Positions 14,485 through 27,300 of a stretch of 64,000 bases of DNA are shown piece after piece; positions within the stretch are counted from its first letter, which is position 1; each line of letters starts with the position of its first letter. The notes beneath the pieces were generated by a model that worked only from the letters and a program-made list of their open reading frames with translations, ran no database searches and was not told the origin of the DNA. A program made the position numbers and the translations under genes. Location: positions 1 through 64,000 of the forward strand of contig JABVXV010000164.1 in the NCBI GenBank assembly GCA_013365325.1. Direction: 5' to 3'. Source of the stretch: Dipetalonema caudispina. Taxonomy: Eukaryota > Nematoda > Chromadorea > Rhabditida > Onchocercidae.

Positions 14485-17434
14485 TAATATGTCATATATA
14501 AACGCGTAAGATTTTAATTAGAAATTGTAGAATTCCCTTCTTCTTTTTTATCATTTTATTATAATTTATCATAATTTAGCAATTTTTTTTTTTTGTCGTT
14601 TTTCGATATTATTGTGGCCTAGAATTAAGAAAACTTAAAAATGTTAGGATAATTTCAAAACATCCCAATGCTTGAGGAATAATTTTTTTTTATTCGTATT
14701 CATTTTTATCCTTTCTATAATTACTTTTTCTAATGCTTTCCGCTTGATTAGAATTATTATTTCTAATCAATTTATGTACTTATATTAAGATTATCGTAGA
14801 TTTATGGCGCAATTGTCGCTACTGCTTTCATGCCGTAGAAAAGTAAATCTGATATTCTAGTTTCGTTTTTAAATTTTATCAATTTTGATTATTTTTTCAA
14901 TGCTATTTCATTACATATTCAACTATCCCTTCGTACTAAAACAGTTTTCAACGTTTATATGTTTCAGATTACTTTATGAATATATCAATTTCGCTTATAT
15001 GATAAGAAACCGCTAGTCGATTCATAAAACTTCTGGAATTACAAGTTATATCCAGTTAACAAATTGACAATACTATGAAAACATGAAAGCGGTGCTATTC
15101 CATTAAGAAGTAATTTGAGCATTTAAAAATTTATAAATTTAAAAATAAAAAAGTTATCGTTGTTTTTTTTTCCATTTTATAATTTAGTTTTGTTGCATAC
15201 TGATGAGACATTTCTTTAGCTTAAAAATGTTAATATGTGCTGAAAGTTGAATACTTGAAAATTAATAGAAACACATAAAAACATTTAGATGACAATTGGT
15301 ACCATTTCGAAATGACAATTTACTGGATGTTGGATGAACTAAATCAAATATTTTTTTTTTTTTTTTTAGAAATAAATGAGAATGATGAATTGACAGACGT
15401 CATCAAATGTAAGATAGATGAAATCATTTTTGAACGCTAAATTTTCCCTATAAGAAATAAAATGTTTTCTAAAACAATTAAGAAAAATTGAATTGAAAAT
15501 TAAGTGGAGAAAAAATGAGTATTCAATTTTCGATTACTGTCGATGCAGCGGAAAACTGATGCAATTTGAAATGCTCAGATATTTGTTTCATTTCAAATTC
15601 TATTACTCGGTATTTCAAGACATATAAGAAATCGAGTTCTTTTTCGAATTTAGTTTTACAACGACGTGCAGTAATGCTACTCAGCAGAAGATTAATGGTA
15701 ATGGAAAAAGAAAGGAACAAAATTTGAAACAAAATTTAAATTAACATTGTTGTTAACAACGGATTGAAAATAGACTACTTTATTACTAGCAAATTAGCTG
15801 GATAATACTGAAATTAAATCAACATGATCACATTTTCATAAATCCATTTACTTTCTTCTATCAATATGCATTAAAAAAATTCTGAAAATTAAAAAAAAAA
15901 AAGTTACCAATTTAATTTCTAACTTTATCAACAATGATAATTTCCATTTGATCTCATCAATATTTGAACAGTCACTTCTCATATAATAATAGATATTATA
16001 ACTCGTTATTAAATATTTTGATCACAACAAATGTTGCTGTATTCGAAATCGAAATGCTGTAATATTTCAAGAAATGAGACAATACTTCGATAATTAACCT
16101 TAAAATGTGTTGAAAAAATTTCCTTTTTTCTGATTATTTTACTTTTGAATTACTGTAAGAAACTAATTTTTAGAACTATTACAAAATGATTGCAATTCCA
16201 ATTTTAGCCTTAACCTTCTTATGAATTCTCGGAAAAATCAAGTTAAAAGTGAAATTTTTATTAAGTAGGATTTTTTTTTTCCTACTTCGTCTGTAAAAAA
16301 TTTGAACAAATTAGCAGAAGAAATAAAAACATTTCTAACTCACATAAATATTATATTTTCTGGTTTATTCGAATTTCTTTTCAACTGGAAAAATTTCAAA
16401 AAGAAAGTAAAGCTTGATTAATAATATCTTGTCTTCATTGTTTTCTTTTGTTTGTTTAAGTTTTATCTTTCAAAAAACAAGAAAAAAAAAAGCAATTTTT
16501 GCAAAATTTTTAAAAACATTAAATTTAATCTTTCATTTAACTATTTTCACCGTTATACTGCAACATTTTAATCATTTACAACAATGTTGTTGGTTAAAAT
16601 CAAATGCCGGATACGACCACATGTAAGTTTCCGGAAAGCTAATCCCACTATTATAAACAATCTAAAGTGAACAAAATTATCAGTACTGATGATGTCATTA
16701 AATTGATGTCGTAAATGTGACATTGTTTTTGTTTACACGTAATAAATATCATTTGTTTACGTATAAAGCGTATATGAGAGGCATTATTTGATCACACGTA
16801 AAATTGTACTATAAATATGTGCTCTATTCTTTGATGCTAAAAGTGCTTCCAATATTTTGTAGAAATGCTTCTAAATTGTATGATACTGCCGCAAATAAAG
16901 CTTTTTAAATTAGCTAACATAGTTTGACAAAATATAACACCACATAAAACAATGAAGAAAACATGAATGAATATCTAATTGCATTTATCATAACTTCAAA
17001 TCAATTCAATAATTACTAAATCAGTAATTAAAATCATTAACATAATAATCCTTTTACTTATCATAAAATATGTAAAATAAAAGACGTATCTTCTAATAAT
17101 GCATGCATGCTTACAGAATGCTTTATTAATTATTTGCAAACAATATAACATTTGCATGCAAACATATTAACGTTTCTTGCATTCTGCAATTACATGACCT
17201 CTTTAAACAAGTATTCATTTCAATCAATACTTGTGTAAAACGTGTTACGTTTCATTCACTATGAAAATATTTATTATTCTCATTTAACGTACATACCTAC
17301 GTACGTACGTACGTACATTCCTATCATTCATCTATTCTTTCTAACGTTTACATACACATCAACATACATTTGTACATTGCAAGAAATATTTACAACATTC
17401 TCCTTCTATTATTCCTGTATACATCACTCATATG
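14485..17434. other. Intergenic region, no gene seen
   Basis: AT-rich DNA downstream of the CDK5-activator stop. It should include that gene's 3' UTR. Short open frames at 15,523-15,732 (-) and 16,414-16,626 (+) lack splice support and known similarity. Small palindromes built on GCATGC occur at about 17,101-17,110 and 17,151-17,163, and a run of TACG units at about 17,297-17,316 leads into the microsatellite. Confidence 0.6.
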
Positions 17435-17785
17435 TACATATACATACATACATACATACATACATACATACATACATACATACATACATACATACATACA
17501 TACATACATACATACATACATACATACATACATACATACATACATACATACATACATACANNNNNNNNNNNNNNNNNNNNNNNNNNNNNNNNNNNNNNNN
17601 NNNNNNNNNNNNNNNNNNNNNNNNNNNNNNNNNNNNNNNNNNNNNNNNNNNNNNNNNNNNTACATACATACATACATACATACATACATACATACATACA
17701 TACATACATACATACATACATACATACATACATACATACATACATACATACATACATACATACATACATACATACATACATACAT
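17435..17785. repeat. (TACA)n tetranucleotide array interrupted by gap
   Basis: Uninterrupted TACA units run from about 17,435 to 17,560 and from 17,661 to 17,785 on either side of a block of Ns. The true length is unknown because assembly stopped inside the array. Long open frames in several phases across it are artefacts of a 4-base unit that contains no stop codon in most frames. Confidence 0.97.
17561..17660. other. Assembly gap (100 N)
   Basis: Exactly 100 N bases, the conventional size for a gap of unknown length, inside the TACA array. Confidence 0.99.
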
Positions 17786-18195
17786 GTATATATGTATGCA
17801 CACTAACCATTGTAGTTGTGAGGCAGAATTTTTACTGACATATATCATTTTGTACATACATTCTAAGTTAATATATATCCGATATTATTTCGGATTTCCT
17901 GAATTTCCTGAATGAGTATATTGCTTTGTATTTCTTCATTTCCTGAGTAGTATTTTTGACTGATTTTTCCTATTCATAAAATGTTCTTTTTAATTAAAAT
18001 ATTTATGCAAGGATAACATTTGTTCATCTTTTTCTACTTTGTCATCTAATTCATTTTAGTTTTTATATGAATGAATGGATCACTTCTGTGAATTTCGTTC
18101 AATTCACTAATATCAATGGCATCTATTAGGATGTATTATGAATTATTAAAATTCGGAAAATTTCGGGAAAGTTTCAAGCATTTCAAGAAGATAGC

Positions 18196-18229
18196 ACTAG
18201 TAGTAGTAGTAGTAGTAGTAATAATAATT
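18196..18229. repeat. (AGT)n(AAT)n trinucleotide repeat
   Basis: About eight AGT units followed by a few AAT units, roughly 240 bases upstream of the MADF-gene start. A similar AGT array lies just upstream of the caudal homeobox gene at 48,818. Confidence 0.85.
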
Positions 18230-18429
18230 CAATCTACATACAGTCTGATTAATTAATTTATCTGTCATCTCATTGCACTTAATATTCAAAACTATTTTGT
18301 ATTAATAATAGTACATTCGTTTATTTTATTGGAGATAGAAATGAAATATTTATTCATACATAAAATGGATTTGAAATACGTATTGACACAATTCATTTTA
18401 TTCTGTTTTTCCTTTGAAAATATTTTTAT

Positions 18430-18440
18430 GATAATTGCAG
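18430..18440 (+). promoter_or_regulatory. Putative spliced-leader acceptor of the MADF gene
   Basis: GATAATTGCAG ends at 18440 with no paired upstream exon, and the next ATG is at 18464. This fits trans-splicing of a nematode spliced leader and supports the chosen start. A cis-intron from an unseen 5' exon is the alternative. Confidence 0.45.
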
Positions 18441-18463
18441 GTGATTCGATCTGATAGTTTTCA

Positions 18464-21400
18464 ATGGAACAAATCGAAACAGCTGGTGGTTCAGAAGCAA
18501 TTTTTGAACTGATCAATATTATACGACAAGATCCGAGTATTTGGGATCGTACATCTACCACCTACATTACCCATTTCGATTTGAAAATTCATCGATTTGC
18601 TGAAATTGCAGAACAGCTCAATTTGGAAGCTGGTTGGTATATTCTCTTCATTGATGATAGTTACTTTTTTAATATATCGTTTATTGAGAATTAAATGAGA
18701 TATTAAGATGACTTTTTCTTATTATTTCATGCCATTATATACTTGGTTCGTAAATACTATGTAAGCATTCTTTTTTATTGTTGTATGTTACATTGACTAG
18801 AAAAAGGAGTAACAGTGCTGAAAATATTTGCATATGCTATTATTACCGATGCAAAATTATGAGTTCATTCTTCCCGAAGTTATGTAAGATTATTTGATTC
18901 TGAAACGTACCCCTTCAGGAACTGAGCTGGTTCAGTAGCATAGTCAAGATAATTCCCTTATAGAACGACAGGTATCTCTTATAGATTAAAGGTACACATG
19001 CGTATGAATAAAATCAAAATCAGCTCAGTTCCTGGAGGGCATATTGTATGACTTGTTTTATATGTGGTTCAATACCATTGAAATAGCTTATTTACTTTTT
19101 TTCAGACGTAAAAGAGATTACAATTAGCAGTTAGAGAATAGTTGAAGTCAAGGATCAAACCTTGACCCCGATTCTGCAGTTAACATCTCATTATTATTAT
19201 GCTACGTTATCTTTATTATTTCTTTAAGAGAGTATTCTTTTCGAAAAACAAATAAACAGTACGAGTGCTTGAAATTTTCATCTGTGGTATGCGAATTTTA
19301 TTTCTTTTATAAAAAATTTAAGATGCTGTTGTTTCAGTAACGGCTGAAGTCGTAGCATCAGCATGGCGTGAATTGAGCGAGAAATATCGTCGACGATTAT
19401 ATGATGGTAAACGTCGGAACGGTGCAACAAATTGGCCGTATTTCGAAGCGATGAGTTTTTTACGAGATCAATATGAGTAAGAGTTATTGTTTCTTGGGTT
19501 TTATGGACATTAAAAAATCTTGTTGTTAACTGTTTAAGTGAACTTAGCTATTCAGTAATTTGACTTTTTTCAGTGTTCATTATACAGTCATGTATTCAAC
19601 TTCTTTGGTATAACTGCAACCAAATGCGATACCTTTCCCATATATTTGCTTGTGTTTCAATTCTTTCTATTTGCAGACAAACAAAATGGTATCGTCCATT
19701 ATCGGTACCACGATCCAATCAGTTATCGTCCTCATCAAATGTTGCACATCTGGTGGATACATTTTTAACTGCACAAGCTGTCCTTGATGCTGAGCAAACA
19801 ATTTCAAAAGCCGTTGAACCAATGCTTCCTATTACTTTATCAGACTCTCTACAGGTTATTTATTTGAGATTTGTCTGCCATCACAGTACATTTCTTGAAA
19901 ACAGCGTAAAAGTCTTGCAGTCAGCCTTCCGAAGAAAACTGATGATGTCAGATTTATAATAGTTGTTTACTCTATCTAACTTGAATCGCTTTATACCGGT
20001 TGTTTACTCTGACCGATGGTTGGATCATCAAAGTATATGTTGCATATTGCCAGTAATAGGCCCTCATTGTTGAAGTATTACATTCTATGTCATATGTTAA
20101 CTAGGATTTACTAATCAAATGAAGTAGAAATGAATGAGAAGGAACTGATTTCGGACATATGTCTTCCATTTGCTGATACTTATTTTTTGTTTGTTTCAGC
20201 AAAAAGGAGATACAGTGTTAGCTATTCCTGTTGGAAATGGCGATGAACGAAGTCAGTTCACTAGTCTGTTTGTTATTTTGTTTTGTTTGTTCTTTTTATT
20301 TGATTTTAATTTTAATTTCCCTTTCCTTCTTCCGCTCTATCGTTCCAAGCAAACTCTTATAACTCTAACTTACAGAAGCTGAATTCACAGCGAAATACGA
20401 ACTGGTTGATCCCACGTTTCATTCTTTCACAACCACTGACCAAAATGAGTTGAGTGATAAGTAAGTTCTTTGTTTCCTTCTTTTTGTGATTTATCTGTAA
20501 AGAAATGGTTTTGACATGTTTAAGAGGTTGACATGTATACTTTGCCTAGGGATCAATTTTTAATTCCAATGTATAAGTTTTTACTTTGATTGTCATTTCC
20601 AATACTGCCCGCATAAAGTAGCTAATTTTGCTAGGAAGAGCAAAATTTTATTCCCACGTAATAGGTTTTCAAGACAGTTTTTGGTAATGGATTGTTAAAA
20701 AAGATTAATCCCTGCCATGATGACTGGATAGTATGCTTTATGAGCTAAATGAACCTCGTATTGATTAAATTTTTTTGCAGCTTCCAAAATATCATCAATG
20801 CATCCTTACCTCTTTTTAAGTATAGGAATGCTTCCATCTTTTTTATTACACTCTAGTTATAAGGTTGTAAATTAAGAGAGAAACGATATAAGTTTTTTTT
20901 TCCTTCAATTGTTTCGAAACTCGCTGCCAGTTATTCCAAATGAATAATAGGGAAATTCTGTCTTAATCATTAGGAATTTGTATTGAATTTGATCGTTTAT
21001 ATTATCCTTCAGTTCTTGATCTTGACGAACTTACTTGCAGTTATACAAGAACTGCTTACAGCGTTGATGTGGATAACATTGCCATAGCTTCTGCTGCTGA
21101 TAGTACGAAATCACCGGAAAATTATGATGAAAAGCAACCAGTATCACCAACAGCATCCGTTGATGGCTTACCGCAGAGTAGTAACAATAGCATTGCTGAC
21201 CAAGCAACGTCTGTTCTTAAGACACGGGTACGAGCGCAACGTTACGAAGCATACAGAAATCCTCGAAGAATATGGAAACAGCAAAAACAATCGGCATTGC
21301 ATGTATGTTGGCAAGATGATTTATTTTCCCATGTGTTTTATTTCGTGAAGTAGATTTAGATCTTCGTTGAATTCCTTTAGGAAACTATTTTAAATTTCCA

Positions 21401-22512
21401 TTTGGCAGGTTTGGAAAATTGATACAGATGTTTAAATCTGAGCCAAAACTTTCTTATTCCTTTTGGTAGTGAATAGGCTTCGGATATAAGCCTATGCATA
21501 ATGTTGTAGTATTATAGCTTTTTGATTTCCGGTAGAAGAGATCTAGTTTTTTGTTATTATGCAATCAAAGATATGGTTGAATTAATTTGCGCATGCATGT
21601 GCTTAGCATATTATTTCCTTTTTTTCCAGCAAACTCCTGGCACCATTAACAATACTTTTTCCGGCGTTCCAGCGGGAGATACAGTTGCAGAGATTTTGCG
21701 ATCTGTGGTAAGACTTCTCTTTGAATTAAGAGTTTTCTTCCAATAGAAAATTCAAGTTTTTATATAACGATCAATAGTTAAATGCTTGAAGAAATATGAA
21801 AAGTAGACACATAATGAAGCGGAAGCATAATAATACGTTTTGAAAAATCTTTACGATAACTGCTTTTTGTTTGTTTAGATTATAAGTATTTTGTAATTTT
21901 ATTTATTTTAGTTTAATACTTCTAACTACAATTTATTTTAGCGAGTTACCTCAGATGGATTACCACCGTATAGCTTAAATTCGAATCCACATCAGCATTT
22001 GCAACAACAGCAGCATTTTTCACCTCCTCCGTTATGCGACAGTTCTTCCAGATGGGAGAATGTTGGTAAGGAGAACAGTTCGTTTTGTTTGGTCATGTTT
22101 TGTCGTTGTTCAAGTTATTTAGATTTTTGGATTTCTTATCATTTGTAATCGAGATCCTCTCCATTAAGCAGAATTATCTTACTCTAAGTGTTCTATACTG
22201 TTTGAAATTGTGATAGGCAACATGCATTTTGCTCTCAGATGATTGAACTTGCAAACTTTTCAGTTTTTTAGCCTTGTAAATGGGTTTTTGTTTTTTGTTT
22301 TTTGGAAATTAATATTTACAGGCCGAGTATGGGTAGATATGATGAAAACGATACGATCACCTCAGCTAGCACTAGCAGCACACAAATATATCATGAACAC
22401 GTTGTTTTCCGTTTTGGAAGCTGATCAGCAACTTGCTGGTACCGATCCGAATGCAACTCGTATCCGTATTAAAGACAGTGTTCCACAAATCGAAATCACC
22501 ATGCATCAGTGA
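18464..22512 (+). CDS. MADF-domain protein with BESS-like C-terminus
   Basis: Probable DNA-binding transcriptional regulator of the Myb-like MADF (Adf-1/MADF-BESS) family, acting in the nucleus. Nine exons join in frame: 18464-18632, 19338-19476, 19677-19854, 20200-20251, 20376-20460, 21041-21302, 21630-21707, 21942-22065 and 22322-22512, about 425 residues. The MADF domain spans roughly residues 13-105: FELINIIRQDPSIWD, then FAEIAEQLNLEA, then AWRELSEKYRRRLYDGKRR, ending in WPYFEAMSFLRDQYE. The middle is Ser/Thr/Gln-rich linker, with a short Gln/His run in exon 8. The last exon (WVDMMKTIRSPQLALAAHKY and following helix) has the length and hydrophobic spacing of a BESS-type protein-interaction motif, but that is inference. 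Exon 2 has a second in-frame acceptor 16 bases upstream. Target genes cannot be told from sequence. Confidence 0.8.
18911..19039. repeat. 19-bp inverted repeat, 91-base spacer
   Basis: Arms 18911-18929 and 19021-19039 pair over 19 positions with one G-U if transcribed; the inner 14 bases (CAGGAACTGAGCTG) are perfect. It lies in intron 1 of the MADF gene. The arms are GC-richer than the surroundings. It could be a small foldback element or a structured intronic RNA. No target-site duplication is obvious. Confidence 0.65.
19145..19208 (-). other. tRNA-like segment (SINE or tRNA relic)
   Basis: On the minus strand GGTTTGATCC resembles a polymerase III B box and sits in a perfect 7-bp stem (19147-19166) like a T arm. 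About 44 bases before it TAGCATAAT resembles an A box, which is the tRNA spacing. No D stem or acceptor stem is evident, so this is not a functional tRNA call. Confidence 0.3.
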
Positions 22513-23200
22513 TGTTTTGCTTTGCTAAATTTTTTCTTTAAGAGATATATTCTCAACTTGATTCGGTCAAATTTCTGTAAAATATGATGCAAAATCTCAA
22601 AATTTCGTTACCATTATCCATTCTTATTATTATCTGGCCATGCAGCTATTTGCTTTTTTTGATTGAAAAATTTGAAGTGATCCGAATGGAACAGCAAAAG
22701 GCGGGTTTTGAATAAGTAGTAATTGTGCTGAAATCTAAAATTTCTTTTAATTTCCGGAGAAAAATATACAAATTGTGATTATCCAAGCGATTCGTGTATT
22801 AACTTATTATATGTTGTGACAAGTGCTATAATAGGACTGCTAACTAAATGCTTAGCTGTCGAAGCAAATGCATGCTTATATGGCGATGAAGGGACGGAAT
22901 CAATGAAAAGACAAGCTCCAAAATATAATCATAAATAATAATCCCTAGAATTCACCACTTAATAGTCAACTGTTTTTTTTGAAAATTTTATCCCTTTCTT
23001 TTATACATTTTGTCGAAAAATTCTGTGTTAATCATTTATTGCTTTACTGTCTCGTTAGAGAGCTTTGTATGTATAAATTATTATTCTTTTATGATTTGAA
23101 ATATTTACTGCAATTTTTTGTAGTTTCCTTTTGCTTGGGATTGAAGTCCCAGCAATGATTTCGTTTTATTGAAATGTAAAATTCTAAATCATTTTAATTT
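22513..23200. other. 3' flank of the MADF gene
   Basis: No coding exon is seen. This probably holds the MADF gene's 3' UTR and a short intergenic gap. Confidence 0.55.
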
Positions 23201-23212
23201 ATCTCTTTCAGA

Positions 23213-23500
23213 ATGTCTTCAAGAAAAAAGTCTGTACCAGACGGTGGGAATTGTTTATACTTATTTTGTCCAATGTTGACGTTATTAGTGGCAGGTATTC
23301 CATCTAACAATTTCTTCGCAGGGTGTTACAGATTTGAACTTTCAAATCGTTATTTTAGCAAGTCTCATCTGCTAATCTATAAGTGGATCTCATTATGTTT
23401 TATTTCTCTCACATGCTGTAATACTTCATTCTTATTTAATCATTTATCATGTTTACTTGTATTAAATTTGCAAAATTTGCCTATATATGTATTTATGTGA
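23213..23500 (+). CDS. Hypothetical small ORF (doubtful)
   Basis: A 95-codon frame beginning MSSRKKSVPDGGN at an ATG one base after a strong acceptor, ATCTCTTTCAG (ends 23211). It lies about 700 bases after the MADF stop on the same strand, a spacing compatible with a downstream gene in an operon. The start is polar and basic; residues 14-30 (CLYLFCPMLTLLVAG) look like a membrane segment; the remainder is Phe/Leu/Cys-rich and resembles translated intron. A donor-like site (CAG/GTATTC) near 23,292 could end a first exon after about 26 codons, but I found no continuing exon. I do not recognise the protein. It may be a short membrane protein, the first exon of one, or a chance frame. Confidence 0.25.
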   Translation: MSSRKKSVPDGGNCLYLFCPMLTLLVAGIPSNNFFAGCYRFELSNRYFSKSHLLIYKWISLCFISLTCCNTSFLFNHLSCLLVLNLQNLPIYVFM

Positions 23501-25893
23501 ACAATGTAATAAATATTTATTCGAGCAAAAAATACGATAATAGGCAAAGTATGGAAAATGAGTTGGAGTGTTAAATTTAGTATTCCCAAATATATCACAT
23601 TGTTGTTGTTGGTGGGTTAAAATCTTGATCGTGTCGTTTTAAATTTGAAAAAAAAAATTTTTTTTTTTCATATAGGACATAAAAAGTGATCTTCCTTAAT
23701 TTTTTTATTGTTAATAAAGTTTCAAATTGTTTAGTATGAATGGGATAGCAAGTTGTGACTAATTGTAGACAGAATGTTACATGGCGCTTGAGTTTTTGAA
23801 AATTTTCTTAATAGATTAAAAGGTTTGAGTGTTACATTTGAAGAGTTTATAGGTATTACATCAATCCAATCGTATTCATTATTTGAGCATTTAGCATATG
23901 AAGTCGAAATTATGAGTAGAATTAGAGTAATTCAATTTTAAATTAAAAAGAAAAAAGTAAGGTAAGATTTTGTTCATAATTTGTAGCATGTGTTAAAATG
24001 TATTCTGTAGTCTCACAAAGGAAAAATGCATTCTTCGATGGAAGTTAAATTTTGAATTTTGATTGCTGTAGTTAGTGAAGTGCAATGAATGCCTTCGAAT
24101 TCTTTAAATAGTTCATTAACTTAATCAGTAATCAGAAAATGGAAATTTTGTATTTAAAATTATAATGGTTCGTAGCAGATAAGCGATCTTAAAACTTCCA
24201 ACTGTTAAAAGATTAAAACTTTGAAGTGCTACGGCAAATGCAGAAAATTAAAGTATTGATTCGTGAAGTAGTATGAAATGCCTATTTGTCAATTTCAATA
24301 TCTTGCCATATGGAAAATATTCGGTTGTAAACTTTTTCACTTCTTCAAATCTTTTGTGTTCTGAAATTTTTGGAAATAAAAATCATTTTTGCTATGAAAC
24401 TTCTCATTCTACGTTAATTACACTTCACATTGCTTCAATTGATAAAAGAAATGGTCAAATATTGCAGATTTATGCTTTCACTTTTTCTTAAATATATTTA
24501 TTGGAGAACACTTTAATAGCATTCAAAAAAATTTCGGAGCTCTTACCAATGGTGCTCTCTTGTTAAATTCCATACTTTTCAGAGAGAAAAACATACTTTA
24601 AGAAATTTAAATAACAACTTTCAACTTTATGTAAATTTTTGTTTATGGGCTTGGAGATAAGTGAAACAGCATTAAAAATGGAAATTTTTTTGGGAGAAAA
24701 GCTCTCACATTCATTTTTTTTTTTTTTTTTTTGTAGCATTAAATGAAATTAAAATTAAATTCAAACTTTAATGTTGATGAGAGAATATACAAGGACCTAT
24801 AGAAAATTTTAATTTCAATCGATGGAATAATTTTTATATTCTGATTATTGCAAACAATTTTCTAATTTAATAATAAAAAGAAAATACACTCGGTGGCTCA
24901 TTAGTTTTTAAATTTTGTACTCAGCGAATGTTTCAATTAAATTTCTGTTTTCTGTGATTGGTTTAATTTCGTTCCATTTTCTATAGATTTTAATTTATTC
25001 AGGAATCCATCATTGATAATAAATGCTATCCATTTTACCGTATGTCTTTTTCCCTACTTAATTTTTAATTCGTTCTCAATAATTGGCAGTATTATCACGA
25101 AAAACATGAACTATAAAATTTTGAATTTTAGGAATTCTCTCAGGAAGAATTTTAGAGAAGAATTTCTAATGTGGGAACAATACATTGTTATATAAGAAAT
25201 AATCACGATTTCGAGTAGTCCATGCTTTAAAAATTATGTTTATTTTAGCAATTCACATCATTCATTCATCATCATTACTACAATTTAAAATTGTTAGAAA
25301 AATTGAAGTGGCAAAAATGCAGTGCTTAAAAATCCAAAGGCTTCAATAGAAATTCTTTCAAAAATATCGAAATGAGTGAAGAGATTTTATGATGGCACTG
25401 CAATAAATTGCATATAAAGCATATTCGCACCTCAAATTTTATTGCATTTGAGGAAAATATCAAATCGAATCAAAAAAAGTGAATATGCAAGGATGACGAA
25501 GTATCCGAATTTAAAATCGAAATTCATTAATATTTAGGTTATGTTATATTTACAGAAACAATCCCTTAATATTAGCATAATCAAAATTATATTCACAAAT
25601 TGAATAAATAAATCTGAATTTAAGGGAACAAAAATTTCGCCTTAAAAGACTTTGCAAGTAATCCTGGACTATATTTAATTTGTCTTGTAGAAAACAAAAC
25701 TAAAAGCTCAAACTTACACTTTATCTTAACATGAAAAATCTCTCACAAATATATTATCTTTTAATTTTATAACTATAATTGCAAGCATTGAAATAATAGC
25801 ATTTAAACAATTAAGCTGTTTACTAATAAACTTTTCTCAACCAATTAACTTCCATTAAATTCTGATATGAAAATTTCAAATATTCGATAAACA
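23501..25893. other. Non-coding stretch, no gene seen
   Basis: AT-rich DNA between the plus-strand MADF region and the minus-strand cysteine-rich genes. Frames at 24,273-24,491 and 25,013-25,195 (+) are short, Ile/Phe/Asn-rich and without splice context. Poly-T run at about 24,715-24,733. Confidence 0.6.
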
Positions 25894-27300
25894 TCAACCA
25901 TCCAACATTATTTCAATGTCACGATCGAAGAGATTCAACGAAAGGGTACTCGTTTCCGATGGCTTTACAGCCATATATTTTCTTAATAATTTATCAATAC
26001 CATCTTCATTGCATTTATCCTCGTGACATGCGCAAATTCGCCAGTGATTATTTGGTATTGCACTTGCGAGACACATTTCAAACTATAAATGAATTAGAGT
26101 TGAAATTCGTAATAATCATATAATCATTTTCAATTATAATCCGGAAATAAGTCCTTCGAAATAATTCTTTTGGTTTATGCAAAATATGGTTATCTCTAAT
26201 TAAATGCTTCAGTTTTTTATTAATTATACAGTAATCAAAGAGAGAATTATGAAGTGAATTGTATACGAAATGTTTCAAAATATTTGTTTTCATTTACCTC
26301 ACAGTACTCTGCAATTTTTTCATCACTGAATTGTCCTAAAAACGGTAAACGATCAATTGGATGGACTTGAATGTCTGAATGTTGATCTATGAAGGACTGG
26401 AAGTCATCTTGACAGCCACCTGCTTCAACAACAAATTTCCCTGATTGATCTAGAAATATACATCCGATATATAGTTCCGGAAGCAAATTTCGTTAAGAAA
26501 GTATGGATGCTTATGATAGATACTTTTTCCAATTGATGTTAACAATAAGGAGATGAGTGCATTCTGAACGGCAAAAAAATTGTTTTGAGTTAATTGTTTT
26601 CAAATTAAATTCTAAATGCTTTCAGCGATTCACATCTCAGTATTTGCATCAATTCAATCAGCTTAATTCATTCTATGCTAATTTGAATTGATTCCTTTCT
26701 TCTCGAGTAAAACGTCCTCTTGTTTATTCATGATTCTAATTTGAAATGGATTCAAAAATAAATCGAAATACCCGTAGTAATAGCCGAAAAGCAACAATGA
26801 TTGTCAATGGCGCATTCGCCATAATCCCATTTTTTGATGGTTCCGTTTATTTTTCGATAAACTAAACAGTTGTTTGCAGAATCTGTTAACGTCGAAAATG
26901 GATTCCTCAGTGATCCGAATTGTATTTCTGTCAATGCTAATACTGAAGTTAAAATATTAGTTTTTATCTCATCACTTTTTAAATTAACGATTGAGTATAG
27001 TAATTAAAGCAATGAGGTAAGAAAAATAAAATAAAAGCTGTGATTTTGCATTGTGTTTTAATGAAAGCAAACTTCATATGACAATAATATTATAATTTTG
27101 TTTGGAGGAAGAAGTAAACAATCGAAGAAAGGTAAGGAATCAGCTAACAGTTATCAAAATGTAGTCGGAAATACTTAAATATCCTCTTCCAAATACTGAA
27201 AATTCCTCCATTCATTTCCTTCCACAATGAATCAGAATGAATCGTTTTTCATGTATGCTTTAACCTGATTCCGGTAAATACGTGGAATCATAATGATCAT
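25894..27300 (-). CDS. Secreted cysteine-rich three-finger-like protein A
   Basis: Small probably secreted protein; function unknown. Exons on the minus strand: 26942-26772, 26449-26298 and 26082-25894, with phases 1, 1 and 0 exactly as in the paralogue at 28,607-29,898. A tentative first exon 27300-27282 (MIIMIP, donor GTATTT) supplies the required phase 1 and a short hydrophobic start; the true first exon could lie elsewhere. Cysteine plan: NNCLVYRK, GEC, HCCFSA, GGC, EYCE, MCLAS, RICACHEDKCN. The closing CxC-x4-CN and the internal CC are typical of Ly6/uPAR or activin-receptor-like three-finger ectodomains. An NGT sequon suggests N-glycosylation. No GPI-attachment tail or transmembrane helix follows; the C-terminus is polar and ends MLDG. 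It is a tandem duplicate of protein B. Family assignment is by cysteine spacing only. Confidence 0.65.

Noticed and set aside
17242..17915. Several overlapping 117-198 codon open frames on both strands
   Set aside because: They are translations of the TACA array and of the N gap; the repeat simply lacks stop codons in those phases.
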